Below, piece by piece: positions 17,299 to 25,083 of a stretch of DNA of 64,000 bases (its first letter is position 1; every line of letters starts with the position of its first letter). Location: the NCBI RefSeq assembly GCF_035961655.1, contig NZ_CP108393.1, positions 3,827,501 to 3,891,500 on the forward strand. The letters run 5' to 3'. A model generated the notes under the pieces. The model was not told the DNA's origin and did no database searches. It was given only the letters and a program-made list of their open reading frames with translations. Source of the stretch: Streptomyces sp. NBC_01317. GTDB taxonomy: Bacteria > Actinomycetota > Actinomycetes > Streptomycetales > Streptomycetaceae. The position numbers were made by a program, and so were the translations under genes.

Positions 17299-17982
17299 TC
17301 AGCCGCGATTGATCTTGGGGAAGGCCTTGGTGGTGTCGACGTAGTACTTGCGGACCAGCGGGCCGAAGCCGGTCTCCGCGCTGCCGAGGATCATCGCCTT
17401 GACGACCTCCAGGCTCTTCGCGGCAGTGAAGTCCTGCGGCTTCGTCTCGGTTTCGCCGACAACGACCAACCCCTTCCACGCGGCCTGAGTCTCCGTCGTG
17501 GCGCTGACGTCCGGGTCGAAGCCCAGGTAGTAGCCGCGCTCTTTCTCCTGCCCGACGGCCAGGAAGACGATCACATGGAATCCGACGTTGCCTTCGTTGT
17601 TGAACTTGCTCTTGACCCCGCCCACGTGTCCGGTCGAACCGTTGACGTACACGGCACGCTCGGCCTTCAAGGCCTTGTCGATGGCAGCCCATTTGGCCGG
17701 GACGCCCATCGCCACCGAGAGGTCGCTGGGCTCGCACAGCCCTCCCTCCCCGGGGCTCAGCAGACCGCCGACCCTTCGAGCGCGCACCTGGCAGTCGTTG
17801 TCCGACATCTTCGCGAACGTGGAATCGGTCGGCATCTGTAGCCAGCACTTGAGACGTTCGAGGGCGGTGCCCGTCGTCGCGTCCACCGCCTTCGAGATCC
17901 GCTCCCTGACGCCCTTGACCGTCGGTGTGGTCTCGTCGGCGGCTTGAACATACGCCTGCTCGATCACGAAATATCCCCCCAT
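17299..17982 (-). CDS. hypothetical protein in a repeat-bracketed cassette
   Basis: A 227-residue protein that I cannot assign to a family. The ATG at 17982 has a good ribosome site (AAGGGGAAG, six bases away), giving MGGYFVIEQAYVQ. There is no signal peptide or transmembrane helix. The middle contains GHVGGVKSKFNNEGNVGFHVIVFLA and GYYLGFDPDVSATTETQAAW, suggesting a mixed alpha/beta fold. The gene is isolated: inverted element A and direct repeat B lie on both sides, and a strong terminator follows. GC content is somewhat lower than its neighbours. The context suggests an inserted cassette between rph and the P-loop kinase gene, but no transposase or integrase is present. Confidence 0.75.
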   Translation of the reverse strand: MGGYFVIEQAYVQAADETTPTVKGVRERISKAVDATTGTALERLKCWLQMPTDSTFAKMSDNDCQVRARRVGGLLSPGEGGLCEPSDLSVAMGVPAKWAAIDKALKAERAVYVNGSTGHVGGVKSKFNNEGNVGFHVIVFLAVGQEKERGYYLGFDPDVSATTETQAAWKGLVVVGETETKPQDFTAAKSLEVVKAMILGSAETGFGPLVRKYYVDTTKAFPKINRG

Positions 17983-18100
17983 GTTCAGCTTCCCCTTGGC
18001 CCCACTATGGCGCACGGAGCGTGCCCACGGAAGAGCGGAGAGCGAAGACCGGTGGCCCCGACAACCCCCGCCGAGGCGGCCCACCACCCCACCCCGGCAG

Positions 18101-18203
18101 GTCATATACACCATTTGCCCCACCTTTGAGGGCTCCTGGAAGCCTCTCCTCCCCGGTCTTGTGTCCTGTGTTGCGTTAAAGGGCTCTCAGAGCAAACAAC
18201 CCA
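18101..18203 (+). repeat. direct repeat B, right copy
   Basis: The second copy of the 104-bp direct repeat, about 120 bp upstream of the orphan gene's start codon. On the minus strand it could carry that gene's promoter, but the left copy lies beyond the gene's 3' end, so a promoter role would not explain both. Together with element A it accounts for the 657-bp gap at 17983-18639. Confidence 0.72.
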
Positions 18204-18263
18204 CCGAAACAGGCCAGACCAGCCGCCTCCCCCCACCCCTTCCGCCCCACCACCCACCCACCA

Positions 18264-18620
18264 CAGACACGGTGCTTGCACACCCGCCGACAGACGGCGT
18301 GGCAGCCGCCGAGCCGAGTCGCCACCGCCCCATTCAAGTGGTGCGCAAAGCCCCGCCGAAAGGCGCGGACCGCGACGAAACGCCGAGAACAGACGGGCCC
18401 TCCGGGGACCCCTCCCCCCGGGCCGCCCCCCTCCGCCTTCCCTAGCGGGGCCGGGGTGGGCGTCAAGGGTGGAACGCAGTGGAATCGGCGAAGCCGACGC
18501 TCCGCAGGAGCGCCCTTGACGCCCACCCCGGCCCCGCGACAATCAACAACAAGGGGCGGCCCCACCCCGCACACAACAACCCGGGTGCCCCCGACTACCC
18601 CTCGGCCCGAACCCGCACCC
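18264..18620 (-). repeat. repeat element A, right copy, inverted
   Basis: The reverse complement of 16752-17100 with moderate divergence. Its palindromic core is better preserved: arms 18445-18471 and 18511-18537 match at about 26 of 27 positions. It abuts the stop codon of the next gene by about 20 bp. Confidence 0.8.
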
Positions 18621-18639
18621 AATCACCCCTCCCGCACCA

Positions 18640-19203
18640 CTAACCCCAACCCCCCACCCCCACCGCATCCAGCACCGCCTCGACCGTCTCCTCCACCGTC
18701 TGGCCCGCGTTGTCGATCCACGTCCCCTGGCCGGCCAATTCCGTGCGCATCGCCTCGTCCAGCGGTGACCAGTCCGTCGTCAGGACCTTCGCCCTCGTCT
18801 GGTTGCGCTGCCAGGCAGCCGCCGGGCCGGGGGTCAGGACCACGAGGTGGAACGGGTGGGTCCGCAGTGTGCGCCGGTAGAAGTCGAGGTGGGTACGGCG
18901 GACCACCACGTCGTCGATCACGGGGACGAACCCCGCCGCCGCGAAGCTGTCCGCCAGCAGGCACGCGTTGCGGGCACGCAGAAAGATCTGGCGGTCGGCC
19001 TCCGCGTCCGGCTCCGGCGTCGGCCAGAGGCCGCCGCTGACGATCATCTGCTGGAGCCCATCCACCTCGACATGGGCCGCCCGCCGCAGCCGAGCACCCA
19101 GCGCGGCAGCCACCGTGGACTTGCCGCTGCCGGGGATACCGGTCAGCAGGACGGCACCGGCGGCGGCCGGTTCACGGTCGATGGGTACGAAGGCCAACGT
19201 CAT
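18640..19203 (-). CDS. P-loop kinase (chloramphenicol phosphotransferase-like/AAA family)
   Basis: A 187-residue single-domain ATP-binding protein. The Walker A motif is GIPGSGKST near residue 22; a DGLQQMI-type segment and VIDDVVV follow, as in phosphotransferases of the CPT/zeta-toxin/shikimate-kinase-like superfamily. ATG at 19203 is chosen because the P-loop domain starts soon after and the upstream extension is Gly/Pro-rich leader. It probably phosphorylates a small molecule; the substrate is unknown. The gene abuts repeat element A. Confidence 0.82.
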   Translation of the reverse strand: MTLAFVPIDREPAAAGAVLLTGIPGSGKSTVAAALGARLRRAAHVEVDGLQQMIVSGGLWPTPEPDAEADRQIFLRARNACLLADSFAAAGFVPVIDDVVVRRTHLDFYRRTLRTHPFHLVVLTPGPAAAWQRNQTRAKVLTTDWSPLDEAMRTELAGQGTWIDNAGQTVEETVEAVLDAVGVGGWG

Positions 19204-19332
19204 ACGAGCATCGTCGTACACCGTCGTCCGTGGTCTCCACCCGTATACATCCCCCACCCCGGCCGCACCTCCACCCCGGCCACACCTCCACCCCAGCCCG
19301 GCCCGCACCCCCACCCGCCCACATCCCCCACC

Positions 19333-20229
19333 TCACACCTCCAGCACCGCCAAATCCAACGTCCTCAGACGCTCCGCGTCCGCGATCACGTCGATACCGG
19401 TGATCCCGCCCTCCGTGATCGTGAAGCTCAGCACCAAGAACAACCGGCCGCGAGGGGCCATCACCAGTCCCACCGACCCGTTCACCAGCGCCGGTTGGGT
19501 GTACCTCGCCCGTCCCGTCGCCGCCATCGCGCCCTCGGCCACCGTTCGGGCACCCCGAATGAGGAGAGGGGTGGGCGTCGGGCCGGCCGACCGGTCTGCC
19601 CGGAGGACCACATCCGGGTGCAGCAGCGCGACCAGCGCCTCGAAGTCTCCACCGCGTGAGGCCGCCAAGAAGGCGTCCACAACGCGGCGTTGGCGCGTGA
19701 GGTCCGCCTCGGGAACCGGCGCGCCCCCTCTGACCCGGCGGCGGGCACGGCTCGCGAGTTGTCTCGCCGCCGTCGGCGAACGCCCGATCATCGGGCCGAT
19801 CTCATCGAAAGGCACGGCGAACATGTCGTGCAGGACGAAGGCGAGCCGCTCCGCCGGGGCCAGCGTGTCCAGCACCACCAGCAGTGCCAACCCGACCGAG
19901 TCGGCCAGCAGCGCCTCCTCCTCGGGGTCGACGGGACCAGCCCCCTCCCTCTCCCCCGGCCCCGGCCCGTACAGATCCAGCGAATCCAGCGAATACTCGC
20001 GCCGCGACCGCCGCGTACGCAGCATGTTCAGACACACCCGCGCCACCACCGTCGTCAGCCACGCGGTGAGGTTCTCCACGTCGTCCGTCTCGGCGCGGCT
20101 CATGCGCAGCCATGCCTCCTGTACGGCGTCGTCGGCCTCGCTCGCCGAACCGAGCATCCGGTACGCCACCGCGCGCAGGCGCGGCCTGTCCTCCTCGAAA
20201 CGCCCGGTCAGCCATGCTTCCTCGCCCAT
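19333..20229 (-). CDS. ECF41/SigJ-like RNA polymerase sigma factor with SnoaL-like C-terminus
   Basis: A 298-residue ECF sigma factor. Region 2 (RLRAVAYRMLGSASEADDAVQEAWLRMSR) and region 4 (AERLAFVLHDMFAVPFDEIGPMIGRSPTAARQLASRARRR) are clear. About 110 residues of NTF2/SnoaL-like extension follow (VVDAFLAASRGGDFEALVALLHPDVVLRAD). In ECF41 proteins this extension replaces an anti-sigma factor and tunes activity. The family's DGGG motif is not well conserved here (RADRSAG). The divergent gene at 20332 encodes an NAD(P)-binding epimerase-like protein, the characteristic ECF41 partner. The 102-bp divergent gap probably contains the target promoters. Confidence 0.9.
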   Translation of the reverse strand: MGEEAWLTGRFEEDRPRLRAVAYRMLGSASEADDAVQEAWLRMSRAETDDVENLTAWLTTVVARVCLNMLRTRRSRREYSLDSLDLYGPGPGEREGAGPVDPEEEALLADSVGLALLVVLDTLAPAERLAFVLHDMFAVPFDEIGPMIGRSPTAARQLASRARRRVRGGAPVPEADLTRQRRVVDAFLAASRGGDFEALVALLHPDVVLRADRSAGPTPTPLLIRGARTVAEGAMAATGRARYTQPALVNGSVGLVMAPRGRLFLVLSFTITEGGITGIDVIADAERLRTLDLAVLEV

Positions 20230-20266
20230 CGGTCACATCCCTCGCTCGCGGAGTGTCAGAGAAGGA

Positions 20267-20293
20267 GACCCTCCGGAACCTGCTGAGGTGACA
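20267..20293 (-). promoter_or_regulatory. candidate ECF41-type promoter upstream of the sigma gene
   Basis: On the minus strand TGTCACC (20293-20287) is followed by a 16-base spacer and GGTC (20270-20267), 38 bp before the sigma ATG. The ECF41 consensus I know is TGTCACA, 16-17 bases, CGTC, so there is one mismatch in each element. An autoregulatory promoter is a reasonable inference but not proven. Confidence 0.4.
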
Positions 20294-20331
20294 GGGGGCG
20301 AAAACCGCATGCGACCACTCTGGAGAGACCC

Positions 20332-21102
20332 ATGACAACGCCACCCATCCTCCTCACCGGCGGCACCGGCACCCTCGGCCGTCACGTCCTCCCCCTCCTC
20401 CGCGCCACCGGCCACGGCGTACGCGTACTCAGCCGCCACCCCCACCCGTCGAAAGACAGCGTCGAGTACGTCACCGGCGACCTTCTCAAGGGTGAAAGCG
20501 GAGACAGCGTCCAGTCCGCCGTCGACGGGACCGAGATCGTCCTCCACCTCGCCGGCGGCCCCAAGGGCGACGAAGTCGCCACCCGGAACCTGGTGCGCGC
20601 CGCCTCCCGCGCCGGGGTGAAACACCTCGTCTTCATCTCGGTCATCGCCGCCGACCGCGTCCCGCTCGGCTACTTCACGTCCAAGCTCGCCGCCGAGGAG
20701 GCCGTGACCGCCTCCGGCCTGCCCTGGACCATCCTGCGGGCCGCGCAGTTCCACGACCTGCTCCTGACCGTCGTGCAGAAGATGGCCAAGCTGCCCGTGA
20801 TTCCCGTCCCCGGCCTCCGCCTCCAGCCGGTCGACTCACGCGAGGTGGCCGCCCGGCTGGTGGAACTGACCCTGGACAAGCCGGCCGGGCTGGTGCCCGA
20901 CCTGGCAGGACCGAAGGTGTACGAGTCGGCCGACGCGATCCGCGCGTACCTCCGCGCCAGCGGCAGGAAGCGACCGCTGGTCCCGGTCCGGATGCCGGGA
21001 AAGGCGGGCCGCGTGTACCGGGCCGACGGAAACCTGTCCCTCGAAGGAACAGACCTTGGCACCCGCACCTGGGAGGATTTCCTCACCGAGCGGCTCCACT
21101 AG
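20332..21102 (+). CDS. NAD(P)-binding epimerase/NmrA-like protein
   Basis: A 256-residue atypical short-chain dehydrogenase. The N-terminal nucleotide motif is ILLTGGTGTLGRHVLPLL; HLAGGPKGDE, FISVIAADRV and a YFTSK motif (Tyr/Lys pair) follow. It is 256 residues, typical for NmrA/SDR_a5 proteins. It stands divergent to the ECF41-like sigma gene, and such carbohydrate-epimerase-like proteins are the usual targets of ECF41 sigma factors. ATG at 20332 follows GGAGAG. Substrate unknown; a role in redox or oxidative stress is inferred from the family context. Confidence 0.88.
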   Translation: MTTPPILLTGGTGTLGRHVLPLLRATGHGVRVLSRHPHPSKDSVEYVTGDLLKGESGDSVQSAVDGTEIVLHLAGGPKGDEVATRNLVRAASRAGVKHLVFISVIAADRVPLGYFTSKLAAEEAVTASGLPWTILRAAQFHDLLLTVVQKMAKLPVIPVPGLRLQPVDSREVAARLVELTLDKPAGLVPDLAGPKVYESADAIRAYLRASGRKRPLVPVRMPGKAGRVYRADGNLSLEGTDLGTRTWEDFLTERLH

Positions 21103-21178
21103 GACGCGTCCGTACGCCAGGCCCCTCCGCACCGCCGGGCCCATCCGTACCGCCGGCGCATGTCCGCACCCGCCCCGC

Positions 21179-21736
21179 TCACGACCAGTCCAACGTAGGC
21201 GCCAGCACTCCCTCCAGGGTCAGCAGCCAGTGCTTGGTGGCCAGTCCGGCCTCGCCCCCGCCGTAACCGCCGATCCCGCCCGCCGCCACCACCCGGTGGC
21301 ACGGCACCAGGACGGAGACCGGCGCCGACCCCATGATGGAGCCCACCGTCTTGGCCCGGAGGCCGCGTTCGTCGGGCTCCTCGTCGAACGCACCGCTGCG
21401 GTCGGCCAGTTCGCCGTACGTGAGGGTCGTGCCGTACCCCACCGTGCGGTGCAGGGTCCGCAGGACGGTCTGTTGGGCGCCGGTGGTCGCGCGCCAGTCG
21501 ATTGGCAGGTCGAACTCCCTTCGCCGGCCCGCGAAGTACTCGGCCAGTTGAGCCGTGACAGCGGCGGCTCTCCGGTCCTCGGTGGTGAGGTCCGGCCCGC
21601 CGTCCGCGTCGCCACCGGCCCCCGCCCCGAACGCCACGGTCGACACCACACCCTGGTCCGTCACACCTATGCGCATCCCGCCCGTGGGCAACGGGGTCTC
21701 CACGCTGAACCAGCCCACCCCTTGATCGTTCCGCAT
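21179..21736 (-). CDS. ogt: methylated-DNA--protein-cysteine S-methyltransferase
   Basis: A 185-residue suicide repair protein that transfers the methyl group from O6-methylguanine to its active-site Cys. The diagnostic PCHRVV motif lies in VLVPCHRVVAAGGIGGYGGG, preceded by the helix-turn-helix segment (TLTYGELADRSGA ... VGSIMGSAPVSV). I use the ATG at 21736 (MRNDQGVGWFSVETPL), which fits homologues; a frame extension upstream is rich in Arg and unlikely to be translated. It is a single gene, convergent with the epimerase. Confidence 0.93.
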   Translation of the reverse strand: MRNDQGVGWFSVETPLPTGGMRIGVTDQGVVSTVAFGAGAGGDADGGPDLTTEDRRAAAVTAQLAEYFAGRRREFDLPIDWRATTGAQQTVLRTLHRTVGYGTTLTYGELADRSGAFDEEPDERGLRAKTVGSIMGSAPVSVLVPCHRVVAAGGIGGYGGGEAGLATKHWLLTLEGVLAPTLDWS

Positions 21737-21824
21737 ACGGGAAAACGTACCGGCGCGACGGGCGAACACCGGCGGGGTCCCGAAACTCCCGTCGCAAACC
21801 TGCCGAGGCACGCTCAGCCCTCGC

Positions 21825-22292
21825 TCAGCCCTCCGTCTCGAACGCCCGCGCCACCGCAAGGCTGTCCTCGTAGACATGATGCCGGGTCACCAGGCCGTCC
21901 TCGACGGTGAGGTGCAAAGCGAACCGCGCGCGATACGCGCGCCCGGTGGACCGGGCGGTCTGACGGATTTCGCCGAGCACCACCGCCTCGCCGCCGTCGA
22001 CCAGGATGCGCTCGATCTCGGTCGCCGCCTCCCCGGCGGCATGGTGCTCGGCCAGCTCACGGAAGTGGGCGGCGGCATCCGCCCGGGTTGCACGATGCCG
22101 AATCCACGGCGTGGCCGTCCGACCGTGCTCGGCCTCCGGCCAGTCCAGTTTCCAGTCGACCCGTACGGCATACATCTCGGCGATGCCCGCCGCATCCCCC
22201 TCGCCGATCCGGCGCAACAGCTCATGCACCACAGCACGAGTGACCTCGGATGCGGCTGCGGGTACGGCGGCTGCGGCTGCGGCTGTAGACAT
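21825..22292 (-). CDS. SnoaL/NTF2-like protein
   Basis: A 155-residue protein of the NTF2-like superfamily. It begins with an Ala-rich N-terminus, then VHELLRRIGEGDAAGIAEMYAVRVDWKLDWPEAEHG and a C-terminal half with EIERILVDGGEAVVLGEIRQTARSTG. The compact cone fold is used by polyketide cyclases, isomerases and ketosteroid-binding proteins; no catalytic assignment can be made. It lies 88 bp upstream of the methyltransferase gene on the same strand. Confidence 0.82.
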   Translation of the reverse strand: MSTAAAAAAVPAAASEVTRAVVHELLRRIGEGDAAGIAEMYAVRVDWKLDWPEAEHGRTATPWIRHRATRADAAAHFRELAEHHAAGEAATEIERILVDGGEAVVLGEIRQTARSTGRAYRARFALHLTVEDGLVTRHHVYEDSLAVARAFETEG

Positions 22293-22415
22293 GGCTCATC
22301 ACTCCGATCCGGCATCCGCGTCCGGCTGACGCGGCGAGATCCCCATCCTCGCCACCCCCGCCGGACCGACGCCATTACCTCCGAGGTAACGGCCCAGGCC
22401 CGCATGAAGACGGGG

Positions 22416-22769
22416 TCAGGCGGGCTGCCAGAGTTCGACCCGGTTGCCCTCGGGATCGGTGACCCAGCCGAATCGGCCCACACCGTCCATGTCCTGCGTC
22501 TCCTCCGCCACGTCGGCTCCCTTGGCACGCAGCTGCGCGAGCATCGCCTCCAGGTCACCGACCCGGAAGTTGAGCATGGCTTGCTGGGCGCGGGACCCGA
22601 AGTAGTCGGTCCCGGACTCGAACGTGGCGAACACCGTCGGCCCGGCCTCCTGACGCCACAGACCGTTCTCGTCGAGGTCCAGGCCGAGGCATTCGCGATA
22701 CCAGGCGCTCAGGGCAGCCGGGTCCGCGGCCCGCATGAAGTACCCACCGATTCCCGTCACACGTTCCAT
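22416..22769 (-). CDS. VOC (glyoxalase/bleomycin-resistance) family protein
   Basis: A 117-residue single-unit VOC protein: GIGGYFMRAADPAALSAWYRECLGLDLDENG at the N-terminus and GWVTDPEGNRVELWQP at the C-terminus. Glu in the last motif is the usual metal ligand; the first-strand ligand (normally His/Gln) is not obvious, so this may not be a metalloenzyme. Start is the ATG at 22769. It is divergent from a second VOC gene at 22951. Confidence 0.87.
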   Translation of the reverse strand: MERVTGIGGYFMRAADPAALSAWYRECLGLDLDENGLWRQEAGPTVFATFESGTDYFGSRAQQAMLNFRVGDLEAMLAQLRAKGADVAEETQDMDGVGRFGWVTDPEGNRVELWQPA

Positions 22770-22950
22770 ACCGCCATCGTGCCAGCGTCCCGGCCGGGGG
22801 CCCTGGCACCACGCCACCGCCCGCCCCGCTGACGGACGAGTGGCGGACGATGCGGCTAAGGTCTACGCGCCCGGCGGTCCCGCGCAGCGCTGCGCGTCGG
22901 GCCGTGGCTGACCAGAACCAGGGCCCGTGCTGTCGGAGGAAGGATCACCG

Positions 22951-23322
22951 GTGATCGGCAAGCTTCAATGCGTGGTTCTGGACTGTCCGGATGTCCTTGA
23001 ACTCGCCCGGTTCTACCGATCACTCCTCGGCGGTACGGTCAACCAGCCCGATCGCAGGTGGGCGGTCAGTGACGACTTCGCGACCCTTCACACGGACTCT
23101 GGTCTGGTATTCGCGTTCCAGCGCGTGAAGGATCACCGGGCGCCGCGGTGGCCGGACAGCGCATATCCGCAGCAGTTCCATCTGGACCTCGATGTCCCCG
23201 ATCTTGACCGGGCCCAGGAGCAGGTCCTCGGCTTGGGTGCCACACTGCTCCACGTCGACACGGGCGGTTGGAGGATCTTCGCGGATCCGGCCGGCCATCC
23301 CTTCTGCCTCCTGCGGGGCTGA
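22951..23322 (+). CDS. VOC family protein
   Basis: A 123-residue glyoxalase-like protein: KLQCVVLDCPDVLELARFYRSLLGG, then QFHLDLDVPDLDRAQEQVLGLGA and WRIFADPAGHPFCLLRG. His in QFHLDL fits a VOC metal ligand position, but the usual C-terminal Glu is replaced in the PFCL motif. GTG at 22951 is set by a GGAGGAAGG site eight bases upstream. Related actinobacterial proteins are annotated only as VOC; the substrate is unknown. Confidence 0.87.
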   Translation: MIGKLQCVVLDCPDVLELARFYRSLLGGTVNQPDRRWAVSDDFATLHTDSGLVFAFQRVKDHRAPRWPDSAYPQQFHLDLDVPDLDRAQEQVLGLGATLLHVDTGGWRIFADPAGHPFCLLRG

Positions 23323-23345
23323 CGAGGAGGGCTACGGCTGGAGTA

Positions 23346-23783
23346 CTAGTCCCCCCACTGACACACCGTCGTACCTTCACCGAACAGCAGCGCGGCGGTG
23401 TTGAGCAGCAGCAGCGGATGTACGAACCGGTCAGGACCGGTCGGCGGTACGTACCAGGACAGCGGCCAGGTGTCCCCCTTCAACGCGGGTACGGGTACGT
23501 AACTCACGTGGCCGTAGCTGGAGTTGAACCGCGTGACCTTCGGCGGCCAGGCCCTCAGCGCGGTGCTTCCGGGCGGTAAGTAGAAGTACACGGCCCGGCG
23601 GCCGTTCGCCTCGCTGACGATGGGGCCGGGATCCCCGGCCGTGATCGCCTCCATGGCGTCGGCGAGACGACGACCGTTGTCCCCGTCCACGCGTACGGCG
23701 TCGAATTGCACCCCGGCCTTGCGAAGTTGGAATCCCGAAAACGGAATCCAGCTTGCCTTTAATTGGCGAGTTCTCGCATCCAT
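23346..23783 (-). CDS. conserved hypothetical protein
   Basis: A 145-residue soluble protein with segments such as AGVQFDAVRVDGDNGRRLADAM, GPIVSEANGRRAVYFYLPPGS and YVPVPALKG. I recognise the general pattern (a domain with a DAVRV start and a PPG turn) from actinobacterial proteins that often sit beside DUF5753/DUF397 genes, but know of no function. It is divergent from the DUF5753 regulator across 145 bp, which fits that context. Confidence 0.72.
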   Translation of the reverse strand: MDARTRQLKASWIPFSGFQLRKAGVQFDAVRVDGDNGRRLADAMEAITAGDPGPIVSEANGRRAVYFYLPPGSTALRAWPPKVTRFNSSYGHVSYVPVPALKGDTWPLSWYVPPTGPDRFVHPLLLLNTAALLFGEGTTVCQWGD

Positions 23784-23883
23784 ACAGACAGTGTGCGGTC
23801 CACCGGCTAGCGTTTTCTACACCACAAGCAGAGGGTCGCGTACGGCCCTGACCTGGTTGAACGCGGGATGAAAACGGCAGGTT

Positions 23884-23913
23884 CCGGTTGAGACCGGTTG
23901 AGTCCGGTTGAGT
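23884..23913 (+). repeat. three 10-bp direct repeats upstream of the DUF5753 regulator
   Basis: The unit ccggttgag(a/t) occurs three times head to tail, ending 15 bp before the ATG at 23929. One turn of helix per unit would place them on the same face, so they may be operator iterons for autoregulation; this is inference. Confidence 0.6.
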
Positions 23914-23928
23914 CGAGAGGGGATCGCA

Positions 23929-24765
23929 ATGGCGCGAGCGGAGAACAAAGAAACGGTCAGCGCGGCGATGCGTAATATTGCGGGCATCGCACGGCTCTTG
24001 CGTAAACAAAAGGGTTGGTCGCAGGAGGAGTTGGGACAGCGGATCGGGTTCACGGGCTCGGCAGTCAGCGCGATGGAGACGTGTGCGCAGCCCGCGAGCG
24101 ACCATATGTTGGTGGGGCTGGAGCGGGAGCTGGGCGCGGGAAGCGGGATCTTCGAGCGGGCGCGGGAGGATGTCCGGAACGACAAGTATCCGAAGCAGTT
24201 CAAAGATTTCGCCCTGCTGGAACAAAGGGCCGTGGTCCTCTCGATGTACGAGACGCTCGTCGTCAGCGGTCTCTTCCAGACGGCGGACTACGCTCGTGCC
24301 TTGATCAGCGGCGGCTATCCACCTCTGCCAGAGGCACGAGTCAGCGAGTTGGTGGAGGCCAGGATGGCCCGTAAGGCACTCTTCGACCGGGAGCCAACTG
24401 CGCTGATCGAGCTCGTCCTCGATGAAGGGGTGCTACTGCGCTCCTTCGGTAGCCAGGCAGTCATGCGGGAGCAGCTGGTACACCTCACCGAACTCGCCCA
24501 GTGTCGTAACGTCACGTTTCAGGTGATGCCGCTCGACCGGGGGCAGCGCGGCGAGCATGCTGGTGAGCGAGGGTCGATGACTCTGTTGGAAACTTCGGAC
24601 CATGACCACTTGGTCTACCTTGAAGTGCACGAGGAGAGCGTGCTGATCAGCGATCCTGCAAAGGTGAGCATGCGCGCTCAGCGGTATGCCAAGATCCGAG
24701 CACAGGCCCTTGGCCCGGACGAATCGCTGGGCCTCATCGAGCGGTTGGTGGGAGAGAAGCAATGA
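23929..24765 (+). CDS. XRE-family regulator with DUF5753 (Scr1-like)
   Basis: A 278-residue DNA-binding protein. Residues 20-75 are an HTH of the XRE type (IARLLRKQKGWSQEELGQRIGFTGSAVSAMET). The DUF5753 domain covers about 95-275 (VLSMYETLVVSGLFQTADYARALI ... VLLRSFGSQAVMREQLVHLTEL ... FQVMPLDRGQRGEH). Such proteins pair with a downstream DUF397 protein in hundreds of copies across Streptomyces; BldB/WhiJ-type pairs affect development, and the pairing resembles a toxin-antitoxin arrangement. Here the stop overlaps the DUF397 start by 4 bases. ATG at 23929 follows GAGAGGGG. Confidence 0.93.
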   Translation: MARAENKETVSAAMRNIAGIARLLRKQKGWSQEELGQRIGFTGSAVSAMETCAQPASDHMLVGLERELGAGSGIFERAREDVRNDKYPKQFKDFALLEQRAVVLSMYETLVVSGLFQTADYARALISGGYPPLPEARVSELVEARMARKALFDREPTALIELVLDEGVLLRSFGSQAVMREQLVHLTELAQCRNVTFQVMPLDRGQRGEHAGERGSMTLLETSDHDHLVYLEVHEESVLISDPAKVSMRAQRYAKIRAQALGPDESLGLIERLVGEKQ

Positions 24766-24998
24766 GTGAGCCCCTGCGGTGGTTCAAGTCCAGCTACAGC
24801 GACGGTAGCGGCGGGCAGTGCATCGAAGTCGCCTTCGACTGGCGCAAGTCCACCTACAGCGACAGCGAAGACGCCCAGTGCGTCGAGGTCGCCACCACCC
24901 CCCACTCCATCCACCTCCGCGACTCCAAGAACCCCGACGGCCCCACCTTCGCCGTCGCCCCCACCTCCTGGACGACGTTCCTCAGCTGGACGGTCTGA
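24762..24998 (+). CDS. DUF397 protein with duplicated N-terminal motif
   Basis: A 78-residue partner of the DUF5753 regulator, translationally coupled to it through an ATGA overlap. DUF397 proteins normally begin with one W-x-K-S-S/T-Y-S ... C-V-E-V-A module. This protein has two: WFKSSYSDGSGGQCIEVA then WRKSTYSDSEDAQCVEVA. It continues with the usual HLRDSKNPDGPTFAVAP and a Trp-rich end. The duplication is an odd feature. The role is thought to be modulating the DUF5753 partner, as with WhiJ-associated proteins. Confidence 0.93.
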   Translation: MSEPLRWFKSSYSDGSGGQCIEVAFDWRKSTYSDSEDAQCVEVATTPHSIHLRDSKNPDGPTFAVAPTSWTTFLSWTV

Positions 24999-25083
24999 CG
25001 CCGGCACGCGCCGAAGCTCCCGAGCAGCTGGAACGCGCTTCGGGAGTCCGGGGCTCGGCGCCCGCACCCAGGAGCCACGGGAC

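Noticed and set aside
16731..18639. Integrative element with att sites
   Set aside because: No integrase, excisionase, transfer genes or tRNA 3' end is present; the direct repeats are diverged and 104 bp long, unlike att cores.
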